In this document: piece by piece, positions 1-6,307 of the stretch | Position numbering within the stretch: the first letter of the stretch is position 1 | Layout of the letters: the number at the start of each line of letters is the position of its first letter | Assembly (NCBI GenBank): GCA_947177085.1 | Contig: CAMWTD010000068.1 | Location: 1 to 9,365, forward strand | DNA length: 9,365 nucleotides | From: an uncultured Desulfovibrio sp. | Lineage (GTDB): Bacteria; Desulfobacterota; Desulfovibrionia; Desulfovibrionales; Desulfovibrionaceae | Direction of reading: 5' to 3' | Notes under the pieces: generated by a model | The model's input: the letters and a program-made list of their open reading frames with translations, nothing else | The model's database searches: none | Told to the model about the DNA's origin: nothing | Position numbers and translations under genes: made by a program

Positions 1-702
1 GCCGCCCCCGTGGCGCGGGTGGCGCTCACCCCGGCGGGGGCGCGCGCCCGCGCCGCGCTACGCGCCCCCCCGGCCCTGCCCCCGCCGGAGGCGGGGGGGG
101 GGGGCGCGCAGCAGGGCGCGACGCCCGTCGCCGCTGCACAGGCGCAGGCTCCGCAGCGCCAGAGGCCCGCGACCGCTTCCGGCCTTGAGCTCGCGCAGGT
201 GGCGCGCCGCGAAGCCGGGGACAAGCTCGGCTCGCACGCCGTGCGCCCGCCCCTGCACCAGCCCTCGCCGCGTCACAGCGCTGACGCCGCGCAGCAGGCC
301 GCCCAGGCCGCACCCGCTGAGGATGCCGCCGCTTCCGCGCAGGCGCTTGCCGATGCGGACCGCGCGCAGGCCGCCGGGCGCGGCCGCAATGTGCGCTTCA
401 CAACCAACATGAGCGCGGCGGAACGCACGAAGCGCGGCCTGAAGCCCATCCGCGTGCTCAATGTGGACAATGTGGGCGTCAACAGCAAGGCCGGGGCGGG
501 CATCGCCGCCTACCACGCCGCCAACGAGGCGCAAGCGGCTGCCGACGCGGCACAGCCCCGGACGCAGCCCCTGGAACAGGCGGTGGGGCAGACGGCGCAG
601 GCGGACAAGCCGGCTCCGCTCACGGCCCCGGCAGGGGCCCAGCCCGCCGCTTCCGAAAACTTCAGCATTCCGCCGCTGACGGCGGCCGATGCGAGGGGCT
701 AG
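1..702 (+). CDS. Ala/Pro-rich protein of unknown function in the flagellar cluster (C-terminal part; start lies upstream)
   Basis: The reading frame is open from the first base to a TAG at 700-702, so this is probably the 3' part of a longer gene. A GTG at 10 and an in-frame ATG at 409 exist, but neither has a Shine-Dalgarno sequence. Third codon positions are almost all G or C on both sides of the 12-G run, which supports one continuous coding frame. Most of the protein is low-complexity Ala/Pro/Gln/Arg, likely disordered. The exception is an island at 388-534 with ordinary composition, including the motifs VRFTTNMSAAERTKRGLKP and IRVLNVDNVGVNSKAG. There is no FlgM-like, FlgJ muramidase-like or M23 peptidase signature in the visible part. 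Its place just before flgN suggests a flagellar-operon protein, perhaps the tail of a rod or cell-wall-remodelling protein, but that is inference from position only. Confidence 0.6.
   Translation, partial: AAPVARVALTPAGARARAALRAPPALPPPEAGGGGAQQGATPVAAAQAQAPQRQRPATASGLELAQVARREAGDKLGSHAVRPPLHQPSPRHSADAAQQAAQAAPAEDAAASAQALADADRAQAAGRGRNVRFTTNMSAAERTKRGLKPIRVLNVDNVGVNSKAGAGIAAYHAANEAQAAADAAQPRTQPLEQAVGQTAQADKPAPLTAPAGAQPAASENFSIPPLTAADARG
93..104 (+). repeat. 12-G homopolymer inside a coding region
   Basis: Twelve consecutive G residues encode part of an A-G-G-G-G-A stretch. Tracts of this length are prone to slipped-strand mispairing and to sequencing error. Gain or loss of one G would shift the frame of the enclosing gene. 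Confidence 0.9.
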
Positions 703-759
703 GGCATGGCGCGGAGGATTCCGCCCCGGCGCGGCCGAACCGCCTTGCTGTCATGTTCA

Positions 760-775
760 TGGCATAAATTTTGCT
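760..775 (+). promoter_or_regulatory. Sigma-54 (RpoN) promoter of the flgN-flgK-flgL-csrA-fliW unit
   Basis: TGGCATAAATTTTGCT matches the -24/-12 consensus TGGCAC-N5-TTGCW at every position of the two core elements except the sixth base (T for C). It has the invariant GG and GC dinucleotides and the correct spacing. Transcription would start near 786, about 54 nt before the flgN ATG. Sigma-54 control of mid-class flagellar genes is established in several bacteria. A bacterial enhancer-binding protein would be needed but is not in the window, and no enhancer site is recognisable. The -24 element overlaps an imperfect inverted repeat at 749-764. Confidence 0.82.
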
Positions 776-827
776 TTATAACTGGCACAACCAGATTTTT
801 CGGCAGCTTCTGCCTGCCCCGTCCGCA

Positions 828-835
828 AGAGAGGA
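828..835 (+). promoter_or_regulatory. Ribosome-binding site that fixes the flgN start
   Basis: AGAGAGGA lies 4 nt before the ATG at 840. It favours this start over an in-frame TTG at 771, which sits inside the sigma-54 -12 element and therefore upstream of the expected transcript start. Confidence 0.7.
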
Positions 836-839
836 CAGG

Positions 840-1307
840 ATGTACCAGATAATTCACGAAAGTTTATCCCGTCAGGACAAGGCCCTGGCGCTTTTGCACG
901 ACCTCCTCGAGGAGGAGTACGGCATCCTCATGAGCCGCAACACCGACGGCGTGGCGGCCCTGGAATTTTCCATCCAGGAGCTCATCCGCCAGATCGCCGT
1001 GGAAAAGACCCTGGTCATCCGCACCCTTGGCGGCGTGCGCGTGAGCGACTATGCGGCCGGGCTGCCCGGGGAGCAGGGCGTCGCGCTTCTGACGCTCTTT
1101 GCCTCGGTGGATGACGGCGAGCAGCAGGTCTCGCGCCAGGCTTCGCGCAATGCCCAGCTTTCGCTCGCGCTGCTCGACCAGAGCACCCGCACCCTGCAGG
1201 CGCTGACCAGCCAGGCCGCGCCGCCGCGCGCGGGCGTCTATGGCCGCAGGGGCGGCATGCGCCACGAGATGCACCCGCAGGCGGCGCTCATCTCCGGGAG
1301 GCTCTAG
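840..1307 (+). CDS. flgN: FlgN-family flagellar export chaperone
   Basis: A 155-residue, mostly helical protein. FlgN-family proteins are cytoplasmic chaperones that bind the C-termini of the hook-associated proteins FlgK and FlgL and deliver them to the flagellar type III export gate. The sequence shows the expected long amphipathic helices, with LLHDLLEEEYGILMSRNTD near residues 18-36, followed by SIQELIRQIAVEKTLVIRTLG at about 46-66. The C-terminal tail is Arg/Gly-rich and probably disordered. It lies 3 nt upstream of flgK, one of its expected clients, and flgL follows, which is the strongest support because FlgN sequences diverge quickly. Start chosen at ATG 840 with AGAGAGGA before it; the frame is open further upstream only across the promoter. 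Confidence 0.82.
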   Translation: MYQIIHESLSRQDKALALLHDLLEEEYGILMSRNTDGVAALEFSIQELIRQIAVEKTLVIRTLGGVRVSDYAAGLPGEQGVALLTLFASVDDGEQQVSRQASRNAQLSLALLDQSTRTLQALTSQAAPPRAGVYGRRGGMRHEMHPQAALISGRL

Positions 1308-1310
1308 GCC

Positions 1311-3461
1311 ATGCTCAACGGACTCTTCAACGTCGGCCAGTCGGCCCTCAACGCATCGCAGGCGTGGATCTCGGTCACGGGCAACAACCTTGCCAACGTG
1401 GATACCGAGGGCTATTCGCGCCAGTATGTGGACCAGAAGGACGCCGGCGGCCTCAAGTACAAGCCGGGGGCGCAGCCGCTGGGCGTCAATGCCCAGCAGA
1501 TCATGCGCTTCTTCGACGCTTTTCTTGAGCGCTCCTATGTGAAGCAGTCCACCAATTCGTCGCGTTGGGACCAGCAGGACACCATCATGGCCTCGCTGGA
1601 AAACATCTTCAACGAAGCCAACCGCGCGGGCATCAGCTCCTCCCTGACCAGCTTCTTCAACGCCTGGCAGGATCTCGCCCTGCGCCCGGACGACACCGCC
1701 GTCCGCGAAAGCCTGCTCTCCTATGCCGACAACCTGAGCGACATGTTCGGCAACACCATGGACGCCATCAAGAACATCCAGGACGAGATGGATGTGTCCA
1801 TCAAGCAGGGCGTCAACCGCGTCAACGACATCGCGGTGGCCATTTCCGACCTGAACCGCCAGATCACCGCGCAGACGGTTGACGGCATCAGCAATCCCAA
1901 CTCGCTGCTCGACAAGCGCGACCAGCTCGTGCGCGAGCTCGCCACCCTCGTGGACGTGGAGACCATCGACCACGGCAAGGGCAATTTCCGCGTGCAGCTT
2001 TCCACCGGGCAGCCCCTCGTCGACGGCATCGTCACCTACGAGCTCGAGGTCATGGGCCCGCGCGCCGAGAATCATCTCAAGTCCGGCTCCACCTACAAGG
2101 GCAACATCAATTTCACGGGCAACGACAGCCACGAATACACCGTGGAGATCGTGCGCGGCGGCGACGCCGCGAGCGACGAGCCCCCGCAGTTCCGCGTGTC
2201 CCTGGATGGCGGCAAGACCTGGCTGCGCGGCGACGACGGCAAGGAACTGCGCTTTGACATCACCAACAGCGGCAAGAAGGACGAGAACGGCAATCCCGTC
2301 ACCGACGAGGTGCTGGTCAAGAACCTGAAGATCTCCTTCTCCTCGGTGGAAAACTTCCACGAGGGCGACCAGTTCGACATCATCCCCAAGGACGGCCTCT
2401 ACTGGATCGAGCCCTCGCGCGGGCCCCAGAACATCACCCCCCAGATCGGCTTTGACGGCCAGGACAACAAGAACCGCGTCACCGGGGGCAAGCTCGCGGC
2501 CTACCACAATATCCGCGACGACAACTGCGGCCGCTACATCGACGAGCTCAACGCCGTGGCTTCCTCCCTTATCTGGGAGGTCAACCGCATCCACAGCCAG
2601 GGCGCGGGCCTCTCCAAGCTCACCTATGCGCAGGGCCAGCAGCGCGTGGAGGACACCAAGCAGGCCCTCGGCTCGGCGCAGGCCATCCTGCCCTTTTCCG
2701 ACAAGCTCCAGGGCGGCAACGTCAATTTCCACTTCTACCGCACCAACGGGGACTTTGACGACTCCAGGATGCTGGACTTCACGGGCCTTGGCGGAAGCAC
2801 GAGCGCCAATTTCGACCCCTCCGTCCACAGCCTCGAGGATGTGCGCGACGCCATCAACCGCATGAGGCTCACGGATGATCAGAACCAGGAGTACCAGCCC
2901 CTGGTGGCCAGCATCCAGGACGGCAAGCTGCTTATCGAAACCGCGGATGGCTCCGATATCGAGTTCGCCATGGGCGCGGACAGCTCGGGCCTCATGGCGG
3001 CGCTCGGCATCAACACCTTTTTCAGCGGAAGCACGGCCAGCGACATCGCGGTCAACACTCAGGTGCACAGCAACACGCACCTCATCGCTTCCGGGCAGGT
3101 CAACGGCCAGTCGCAGATCAATGCCGGCGACAACATCACGGCCACGGCCATCGGCAAGCTCATCGACAAGCCGGTGACCATCTCCACGCTCTGGAAGACC
3201 GTGGACAACCAGACCATTTCTCAATACTACGCCAACCTCGTCACCACCGTGGGCGCGGACAGGCGGCTTTCCAAGACCAATACCGAGTATCATACCGCCC
3301 TCACCGAGGATCTTTCCGAGCGTGTGGAGTCGGTCACGGGCGTGAACATGGACGAGGAGATGAGCAACCTCATCAAGTACCAGCATTCCTACACGGCGGC
3401 AGCCAAGCTCATCACCACCGCTGACCAGATGCTGCAAACCCTGCTCGGCCTCAAGCAGTAA
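1311..3461 (+). CDS. flgK: Flagellar hook-associated protein 1 (HAP1)
   Basis: A 716-residue hook-filament junction protein, exported through the flagellum and assembled on the distal hook before FlgL. The N-terminal D0 region (about residues 1-45) has the HAP1 signature, including VGQSALNASQAWISVTGNNL followed by ANVDTEGYSRQ. A second family motif, SLLDKRDQLVRELATLVDVE, begins at residue 198. The C-terminal D0 helix carries MDEEMSNLIKYQHSYTAAAK and ends in LQTLLGLKQ. Both ends are therefore intact. It is longer than enterobacterial FlgK (about 550 aa) because of an expanded central region, which includes an Asp-box-like segment at about residues 263-361. GGGAGG at 1296-1301 lies 9 nt before the ATG, and the start is 3 nt after the flgN stop, consistent with co-translation. 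Confidence 0.96.
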   Translation: MLNGLFNVGQSALNASQAWISVTGNNLANVDTEGYSRQYVDQKDAGGLKYKPGAQPLGVNAQQIMRFFDAFLERSYVKQSTNSSRWDQQDTIMASLENIFNEANRAGISSSLTSFFNAWQDLALRPDDTAVRESLLSYADNLSDMFGNTMDAIKNIQDEMDVSIKQGVNRVNDIAVAISDLNRQITAQTVDGISNPNSLLDKRDQLVRELATLVDVETIDHGKGNFRVQLSTGQPLVDGIVTYELEVMGPRAENHLKSGSTYKGNINFTGNDSHEYTVEIVRGGDAASDEPPQFRVSLDGGKTWLRGDDGKELRFDITNSGKKDENGNPVTDEVLVKNLKISFSSVENFHEGDQFDIIPKDGLYWIEPSRGPQNITPQIGFDGQDNKNRVTGGKLAAYHNIRDDNCGRYIDELNAVASSLIWEVNRIHSQGAGLSKLTYAQGQQRVEDTKQALGSAQAILPFSDKLQGGNVNFHFYRTNGDFDDSRMLDFTGLGGSTSANFDPSVHSLEDVRDAINRMRLTDDQNQEYQPLVASIQDGKLLIETADGSDIEFAMGADSSGLMAALGINTFFSGSTASDIAVNTQVHSNTHLIASGQVNGQSQINAGDNITATAIGKLIDKPVTISTLWKTVDNQTISQYYANLVTTVGADRRLSKTNTEYHTALTEDLSERVESVTGVNMDEEMSNLIKYQHSYTAAAKLITTADQMLQTLLGLKQ
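2097..2393 (+). repeat. Asp-box-like beta segment in FlgK (one copy)
   Basis: FlgK residues about 263-361 contain F-R-V-SLDGGKTW (Asp-box at 297-304, bases 2199-2222). A hydrophobic strand NLKISF and then EGDQFDIIP follow. The same order of elements occurs twice in FlgL. The S-x-D-x-G-x-x-W pattern is the classical Asp-box of sialidase-type beta-hairpins. Segment boundaries are estimates by eye. Confidence 0.6.
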
Positions 3462-3473
3462 GGGGGTAGCCAT

Positions 3474-5051
3474 ATGGCCATCCGCGTCACCCAAAAGACC
3501 ATGTACAACGACATGGTCGGCCAGATGCAGAAGAACCTGGCCGGATATATGGAGAGCGTCCAGCAGGGCTCAACCCAGAAAAAGATCAACCGCCCCTCGG
3601 ACGACCCGGCGGGGACCTATCGCGTGCTCACCACGCGCATCGACCTCACCAATACGGCCCAGTACCAGGAAAACGTGGATACGGCCAAGGGCTGGCTCAA
3701 CCTTGAGGACAGCGTGCTCTCCACGCGCGTGCCCACCGTCATCCAGGACCTCATCACCCTGGCGGAGCAGGCCTCCACCGGAACCTATGACGCGAGCCAG
3801 CGCAAGATCATGGCCGACCAGGCGCGCCAGCAGTTCGGCAGCCTCCTCGAGCTCGCCAACACCGACTTTGAGGGCAAGAGCATCTTCGCGGGCCACCGCT
3901 ATGACAAGAACGCCTTCGAGGAGGGCCTGGCCCTCACGAGCTGGGACGAGGACTGGGACAAGGCCATCAGGGAAGGCGACCAGGACGGCAAGCCCGTCTA
4001 CAAGCTGGAGGGCGCGAGCGCCGAGACCGTCATCGTGCAGTTCACCGAGGACGGCACGCTGGGCGACGAGACCGAGTTCCGCTGGTCCAATGACGGCGGC
4101 GACCACTGGCACACGGAGAAGGCGAAGCTTGATGCCGACGGCAACGTGCAGCTCGCCGCCAATGGCGTCATCCTCACCGTCTCGAAGGACATGCCGGTCA
4201 AGGCCGCGCAAACCGTCGACGCCAACGGGGAGGAAGTGGGCCCCGGCGCGAGGAACGGCACCATGCTCTACATCCGCCCGGCCGCCATCTACCAGGGCGA
4301 CGACAAGGACCCGCCGCTCGACATCACCCTCATGGGCGCGCCCAAGGGCCTCGAGGTCGAGGCCAAGGGCGATTTCGGCAAGAACCTGCTCGTGCGCATG
4401 GATGAGAAGGTGGACCTGAACACCACGGGCCAGACCTTCAAGTGGTCCTACAGCACGGACGGCGGCTCCAACTGGGTCACGGTCACAGGCCAGACCAACG
4501 GCGACACGAGCCTGCGCCTGCCCGTGCCCGGCGGCTACGTGGATTTTGACGCGGGGGGCATGAACGGCGCCACCCTCACGGAAGGCATGCAGGTCATGGT
4601 GCATCCCTCGCGCGCGGACCTCAAGTTCGAAATCATGAAGGACACCTTCCTCTCGGTGAACGCCGTGGGCAAGGACATCTTCGGCGGCTACTACGAGGGG
4701 ATGCCCGCGCTCGACGGCGACAACAACCTTTTTGAAGTGGTGGGGGCCTTCATCGGCTATCTCGAGGGCAACAACCAGGAGGGCGCGCAAAGGACGCTCG
4801 CCGCCCTCAAGGTGGCGGAAAAGCAGATCCTCTCCGCGGCCACGGCCATCGGCGGCAAGGAAAACCGCATCCAGACGGCCTCGGACGTGCTTTCCTTCCA
4901 AAAGCTGGACCAGCAGGAACGATTGAGCTACACTGAGGACATCGACCTGACGGAACTGCTGACCAAGCTCACCCGGCAGCAGCTCACATACCAGACGGTC
5001 CTGCAATCCTCGTCCATGATCATGAAGCTGAGCCTCGCCAACTATGTGTAA
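3474..5051 (+). CDS. flgL: Flagellar hook-associated protein 3 (HAP3)
   Basis: A 525-residue junction protein that caps FlgK and forms the adaptor onto which flagellin polymerises. The N-terminus has the flagellin-like D0/D1 region: MAIRVTQKTMYNDMVGQMQK, then KKINRPSDDPAGT at about residues 36-48, and LLELANTDFEGKSIFAGHR at about 124-142. The C-terminal D0/D1 helices (about 430-525) include AAATAIGG-type and LTRQQLTYQTVLQ segments. At 525 aa it is much longer than E. coli FlgL (317 aa). The extra length is a central insertion containing two Asp-box-like segments. A GGGGG Shine-Dalgarno sequence at 3462-3466 lies just after the flgK stop, with a 12-nt gap between the genes. Confidence 0.95.
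   Translation: MAIRVTQKTMYNDMVGQMQKNLAGYMESVQQGSTQKKINRPSDDPAGTYRVLTTRIDLTNTAQYQENVDTAKGWLNLEDSVLSTRVPTVIQDLITLAEQASTGTYDASQRKIMADQARQQFGSLLELANTDFEGKSIFAGHRYDKNAFEEGLALTSWDEDWDKAIREGDQDGKPVYKLEGASAETVIVQFTEDGTLGDETEFRWSNDGGDHWHTEKAKLDADGNVQLAANGVILTVSKDMPVKAAQTVDANGEEVGPGARNGTMLYIRPAAIYQGDDKDPPLDITLMGAPKGLEVEAKGDFGKNLLVRMDEKVDLNTTGQTFKWSYSTDGGSNWVTVTGQTNGDTSLRLPVPGGYVDFDAGGMNGATLTEGMQVMVHPSRADLKFEIMKDTFLSVNAVGKDIFGGYYEGMPALDGDNNLFEVVGAFIGYLEGNNQEGAQRTLAALKVAEKQILSAATAIGGKENRIQTASDVLSFQKLDQQERLSYTEDIDLTELLTKLTRQQLTYQTVLQSSSMIMKLSLANYV
4026..4283 (+). repeat. Asp-box-like beta segment in FlgL, copy 1
   Basis: FlgL residues about 185-270 contain F-R-W-SNDGGDHW (Asp-box at 205-212, bases 4086-4109). 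The strand GVILTV follows, then NGTMLYIRP. The element order matches FlgK residues 263-361 and FlgL copy 2. Boundaries are approximate. Confidence 0.6.
4377..4619 (+). repeat. Asp-box-like beta segment in FlgL, copy 2
   Basis: FlgL residues about 302-382 contain F-K-W-S-Y-STDGGSNW (Asp-box at 327-334, bases 4452-4475). The strand GGYVDF follows, then EGMQVMVHP. It carries a two-residue insertion relative to copy 1 between the F-[RK]-W-S strand and the Asp-box. Boundaries are approximate. Confidence 0.6.
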
Positions 5052-5053
5052 GC

Positions 5054-5072
5054 GCGCCCCTGGCGCATCGGA
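5054..5072 (+). promoter_or_regulatory. Candidate translational control site of csrA (hairpin plus GGA)
   Basis: The 30-nt flgL-csrA gap has no standard Shine-Dalgarno sequence. It contains a small hairpin (GCGCC-CCT-GGCGC, 5054-5066) followed by a GGA at 5070-5072, about 9 nt before the csrA ATG. GGA is the core of CsrA-binding sites, and CsrA represses its own translation in some species. One GGA is weak evidence in a GC-rich genome. Confidence 0.25.
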
Positions 5073-5081
5073 CGCCATGCC

Positions 5082-5318
5082 ATGCTCATTCTGACGCGAC
5101 GCCCCGGCGAAAGCCTGTATTTGGGCGAAAACATCCGCATCACCGTGCTCGGTATCCAGGGGCGGCAGGTCAAGCTCGGCCTGGACGTCCCCGCCGACAC
5201 CACGGTCTACCGCGAAGAGGTCTATAAACGGGTCATTGAGGAAAATCGCCGCGCGCTGGCGACTAAGAACGAAGATTTCATGGTGGCTGCTGAACTATGG
5301 CAAGCGAAAAAGAGCTAG
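5082..5318 (+). CDS. csrA: CsrA/RsmA RNA-binding translational regulator
   Basis: A 78-residue protein with the full CsrA core: MLILTRRPGESLYLGENIRI, then VKLGLDVPADTTVYREE. CsrA dimers bind GGA motifs near ribosome-binding sites and block translation; in flagellated bacteria using the FliW partner switch, flagellin mRNA is a main target. RNA-contact residues L4 and R44 are present. N55, reported as important for FliW antagonism in Bacillus CsrA, is also present (VIEENRR), and the C-terminus extends beyond the 61-aa E. coli form, as in FliW-partnered CsrA proteins. It follows flgL by 30 nt and overlaps fliW by 22 nt. An out-of-frame ATG at 5077 is not the start, because only the frame from 5082 gives the CsrA N-terminus. 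Confidence 0.96.
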   Translation: MLILTRRPGESLYLGENIRITVLGIQGRQVKLGLDVPADTTVYREEVYKRVIEENRRALATKNEDFMVAAELWQAKKS

Positions 5319-5785
5319 AGATCGAAACCCGCCTCGGGCGGCGCGTCATCGATCCCGACAAGATCATTCGTTTTCCGCGCGGGCTCGCGGGCTTCGAGGA
5401 GGAGCACGACTTCATCCTCCTCCAGCTTCGGCCGGACGCGCCCCTGCTCATCCTCCAGAGCGTGACCAACCCGCAGGTGGGTCTCCTCGTGGCCGACCCG
5501 TACAGCTTTTTGCCGTCCTATCCGGTAATGCTCGGCGATGCGGAGCAGGCCCTGCTCCAGATAAGCAACACCGAGGACGCGGCCATCCTCGTCACGGTGT
5601 CCATTCCGCCGGGCGAGCCGGAAAAGGCCACGCTCAACCTCACGGGCCCCATCGTCATCAACCATCCGGCGCGCATCGGGCTGCAGGTTCCGCAGGGCTT
5701 TGACGGCCCCTCGCAGGTGAACATGCATTCGCCGGAAGCCGCGCCGGCCGAGGCCGCGCCCTCCAGAGACGAAGACCAGCCCTAG
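5297..5785 (+). CDS. fliW: Flagellar assembly factor FliW (CsrA antagonist)
   Basis: A 162-residue cytoplasmic protein. FliW binds either free flagellin or CsrA: when flagellin is exported, FliW is released, sequesters CsrA and so allows flagellin translation. Family motifs are clear: ETRLGRRVIDPDKIIRFPRG near the N-terminus, GLAGFEEEHDFILL, and a central LLILQSV...VGLLVADP segment. The last roughly 20 residues are an Ala/Glu/Pro-rich tail that looks disordered. The ATG at 5297 lies inside the last 22 nt of csrA in another frame. Only a weak GGTGG is upstream, so translation is probably coupled to csrA, which would keep the two antagonists in a fixed ratio. No flagellin gene is in the window. 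Confidence 0.93.
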   Translation: MASEKELEIETRLGRRVIDPDKIIRFPRGLAGFEEEHDFILLQLRPDAPLLILQSVTNPQVGLLVADPYSFLPSYPVMLGDAEQALLQISNTEDAAILVTVSIPPGEPEKATLNLTGPIVINHPARIGLQVPQGFDGPSQVNMHSPEAAPAEAAPSRDEDQP

Positions 5786-5808
5786 CCGGTTCCTCGCGCG
5801 CCGCTTTC

Positions 5809-5847
5809 AGGCCCCCGTGACCCAGGTCGCGGGGGCCTTCGCATTTT
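5809..5847 (+). terminator. Hairpin terminator after fliW
   Basis: AGGCCCCCG (5809-5817) pairs perfectly with CGGGGGCCT (5830-5838). The inside extends through a T-G wobble and GACC/GGTC, making about 14 bp with a very small loop. The T tract that follows is interrupted (TTCGCATTTT), so termination may be imperfect. It lies 24 nt after the fliW stop, before an unrelated operon. Confidence 0.75.
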
Positions 5848-5965
5848 GGGCGCGCTGGCCCGGGGGGGAAGGAACGGCCCCGGGGAGGAGCGTGCGCCGC
5901 AGAAATTTCCACAAGTATCCCGGTGTGTTGCTTTGACACTAGGAGACCTTTTTTTCGTCCCCTCA

Positions 5966-5994
5966 TTGACGCGGCAAAAAGTTTTGAATAGTTC
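5966..5994 (+). promoter_or_regulatory. Candidate sigma-70 promoter of the nrdD operon
   Basis: TTGACG (5966-5971) matches the -35 consensus at 5 of 6 bases. With a 17-bp spacer the -10 would be TAGTTC (5989-5994), a poor match. The position fits well: transcription would start near 6001, where the P1 stem of the riboswitch begins. This local AT-rich stretch contrasts with the GC-rich surroundings. Between the fliW terminator and this site (5849-5965) there is only GC-rich sequence with weak dyads and no ORF worth calling. Confidence 0.45.
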
Positions 5995-6000
5995 TAGAAA

Positions 6001-6175
6001 CGCGAGAGCGCCACGGGCTTAATAGGGAATCCCGTTAAAATCGGGAGCGGACCCGCCGCCGTCAGCCGTTGCGCGCCCCCAGGGAGGGCCGCGCCCCGTT
6101 TTTCCACAGCGCCACTGGGCCGAAGGCCCGGGAAGGCGGAAAAACGGCGGGCAAGCCGGAAGACCTGCTCTCGCG
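6001..6175 (+). promoter_or_regulatory. Adenosylcobalamin (B12) riboswitch aptamer
   Basis: The conserved cobalamin-riboswitch parts appear in order. P1 is closed by 6001-6009 pairing with 6167-6175, 9 bp without mismatch. The core AGGGAA is at 6024-6029, and AGCGGACCCGCC at 6046-6057. GCCACTG is at 6111-6117, followed by a GGGCC-GAA-GGCCC hairpin and GGGAAGG (6130-6136). The B12 box AGCCGGAAGACCTGC is at 6154-6168. In this family, binding of adenosylcobalamin usually lowers expression of the downstream gene. Here that gene is the B12-independent class III ribonucleotide reductase, which fits use of a B12-dependent class II enzyme when the cofactor is available; that second enzyme is not in the window. 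Confidence 0.93.
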
Positions 6176-6180
6176 AAATG

Positions 6181-6307
6181 TGCGTCGCCTGACGCAATGG
6201 CGGACCGCGGCAACGGGCTTTTGCCGCTGTCCCCCGCGCCCGCGCCCCGCGCCGCGCTCGCGGCAAAAGCACGGCACTGCTTAGCAAAAAGCCCCCCTGT
6301 TTGGGAG
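6181..6307 (+). promoter_or_regulatory. Riboswitch expression platform leading to the nrdD ribosome-binding site
   Basis: Segment 6217-6227 (GCTTTTGCCGC) can pair with 6207-6213 (7 bp) or perfectly with 6260-6270 (GCGGCAAAAGC, 11 bp). Its 5' part, 6215-6224, can also pair with 6284-6294 with a one-A bulge. A short local hairpin is at 6181-6196. No stem is followed by a clear U tract. The ribosome-binding site GGGAG (6303-6307) can form a weak 3-bp pairing with a C run at 6292-6297, so control of translation start seems more likely than transcription termination. The pairings are seen in the sequence; the switching mechanism is inferred. Confidence 0.55.

Noticed and set aside
771..839. TTG at 771 as the flgN start
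   Set aside because: It lies inside the -12 element of the sigma-54 promoter, upstream of the expected transcript start, and has no ribosome-binding site; ATG 840 has one.
864..5078. Very long open frames on the minus strand opposite flgN-flgK (864-3494, 876 codons) and flgL (3570-5078, 502 codons)
   Set aside because: They are opposite strongly recognised genes, follow their codon phase, lack ribosome-binding sites and translate to Val/Asp/Gly/His/Ala-rich sequence with no family motif. This is the expected by-product of high G/C at third codon positions.
5859..5885. CCCGGGG / CCCCGGG inverted repeat after the fliW terminator
   Set aside because: It is a 7-bp GC-only repeat with a 12-nt loop in extremely GC-rich sequence, with no T tract and no link to a gene start; likely chance.
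5933..5955. Perfect TTGACA (5933-5938) as the nrdD -35, and the AGGAGACC-T7 stretch (5941-5955) as a terminator
   Set aside because: No -10-like hexamer occurs 16-18 bp downstream of the TTGACA. The stem before the T run is only 3 bp, or a distant 5-bp wobble pairing, so neither is convincing.
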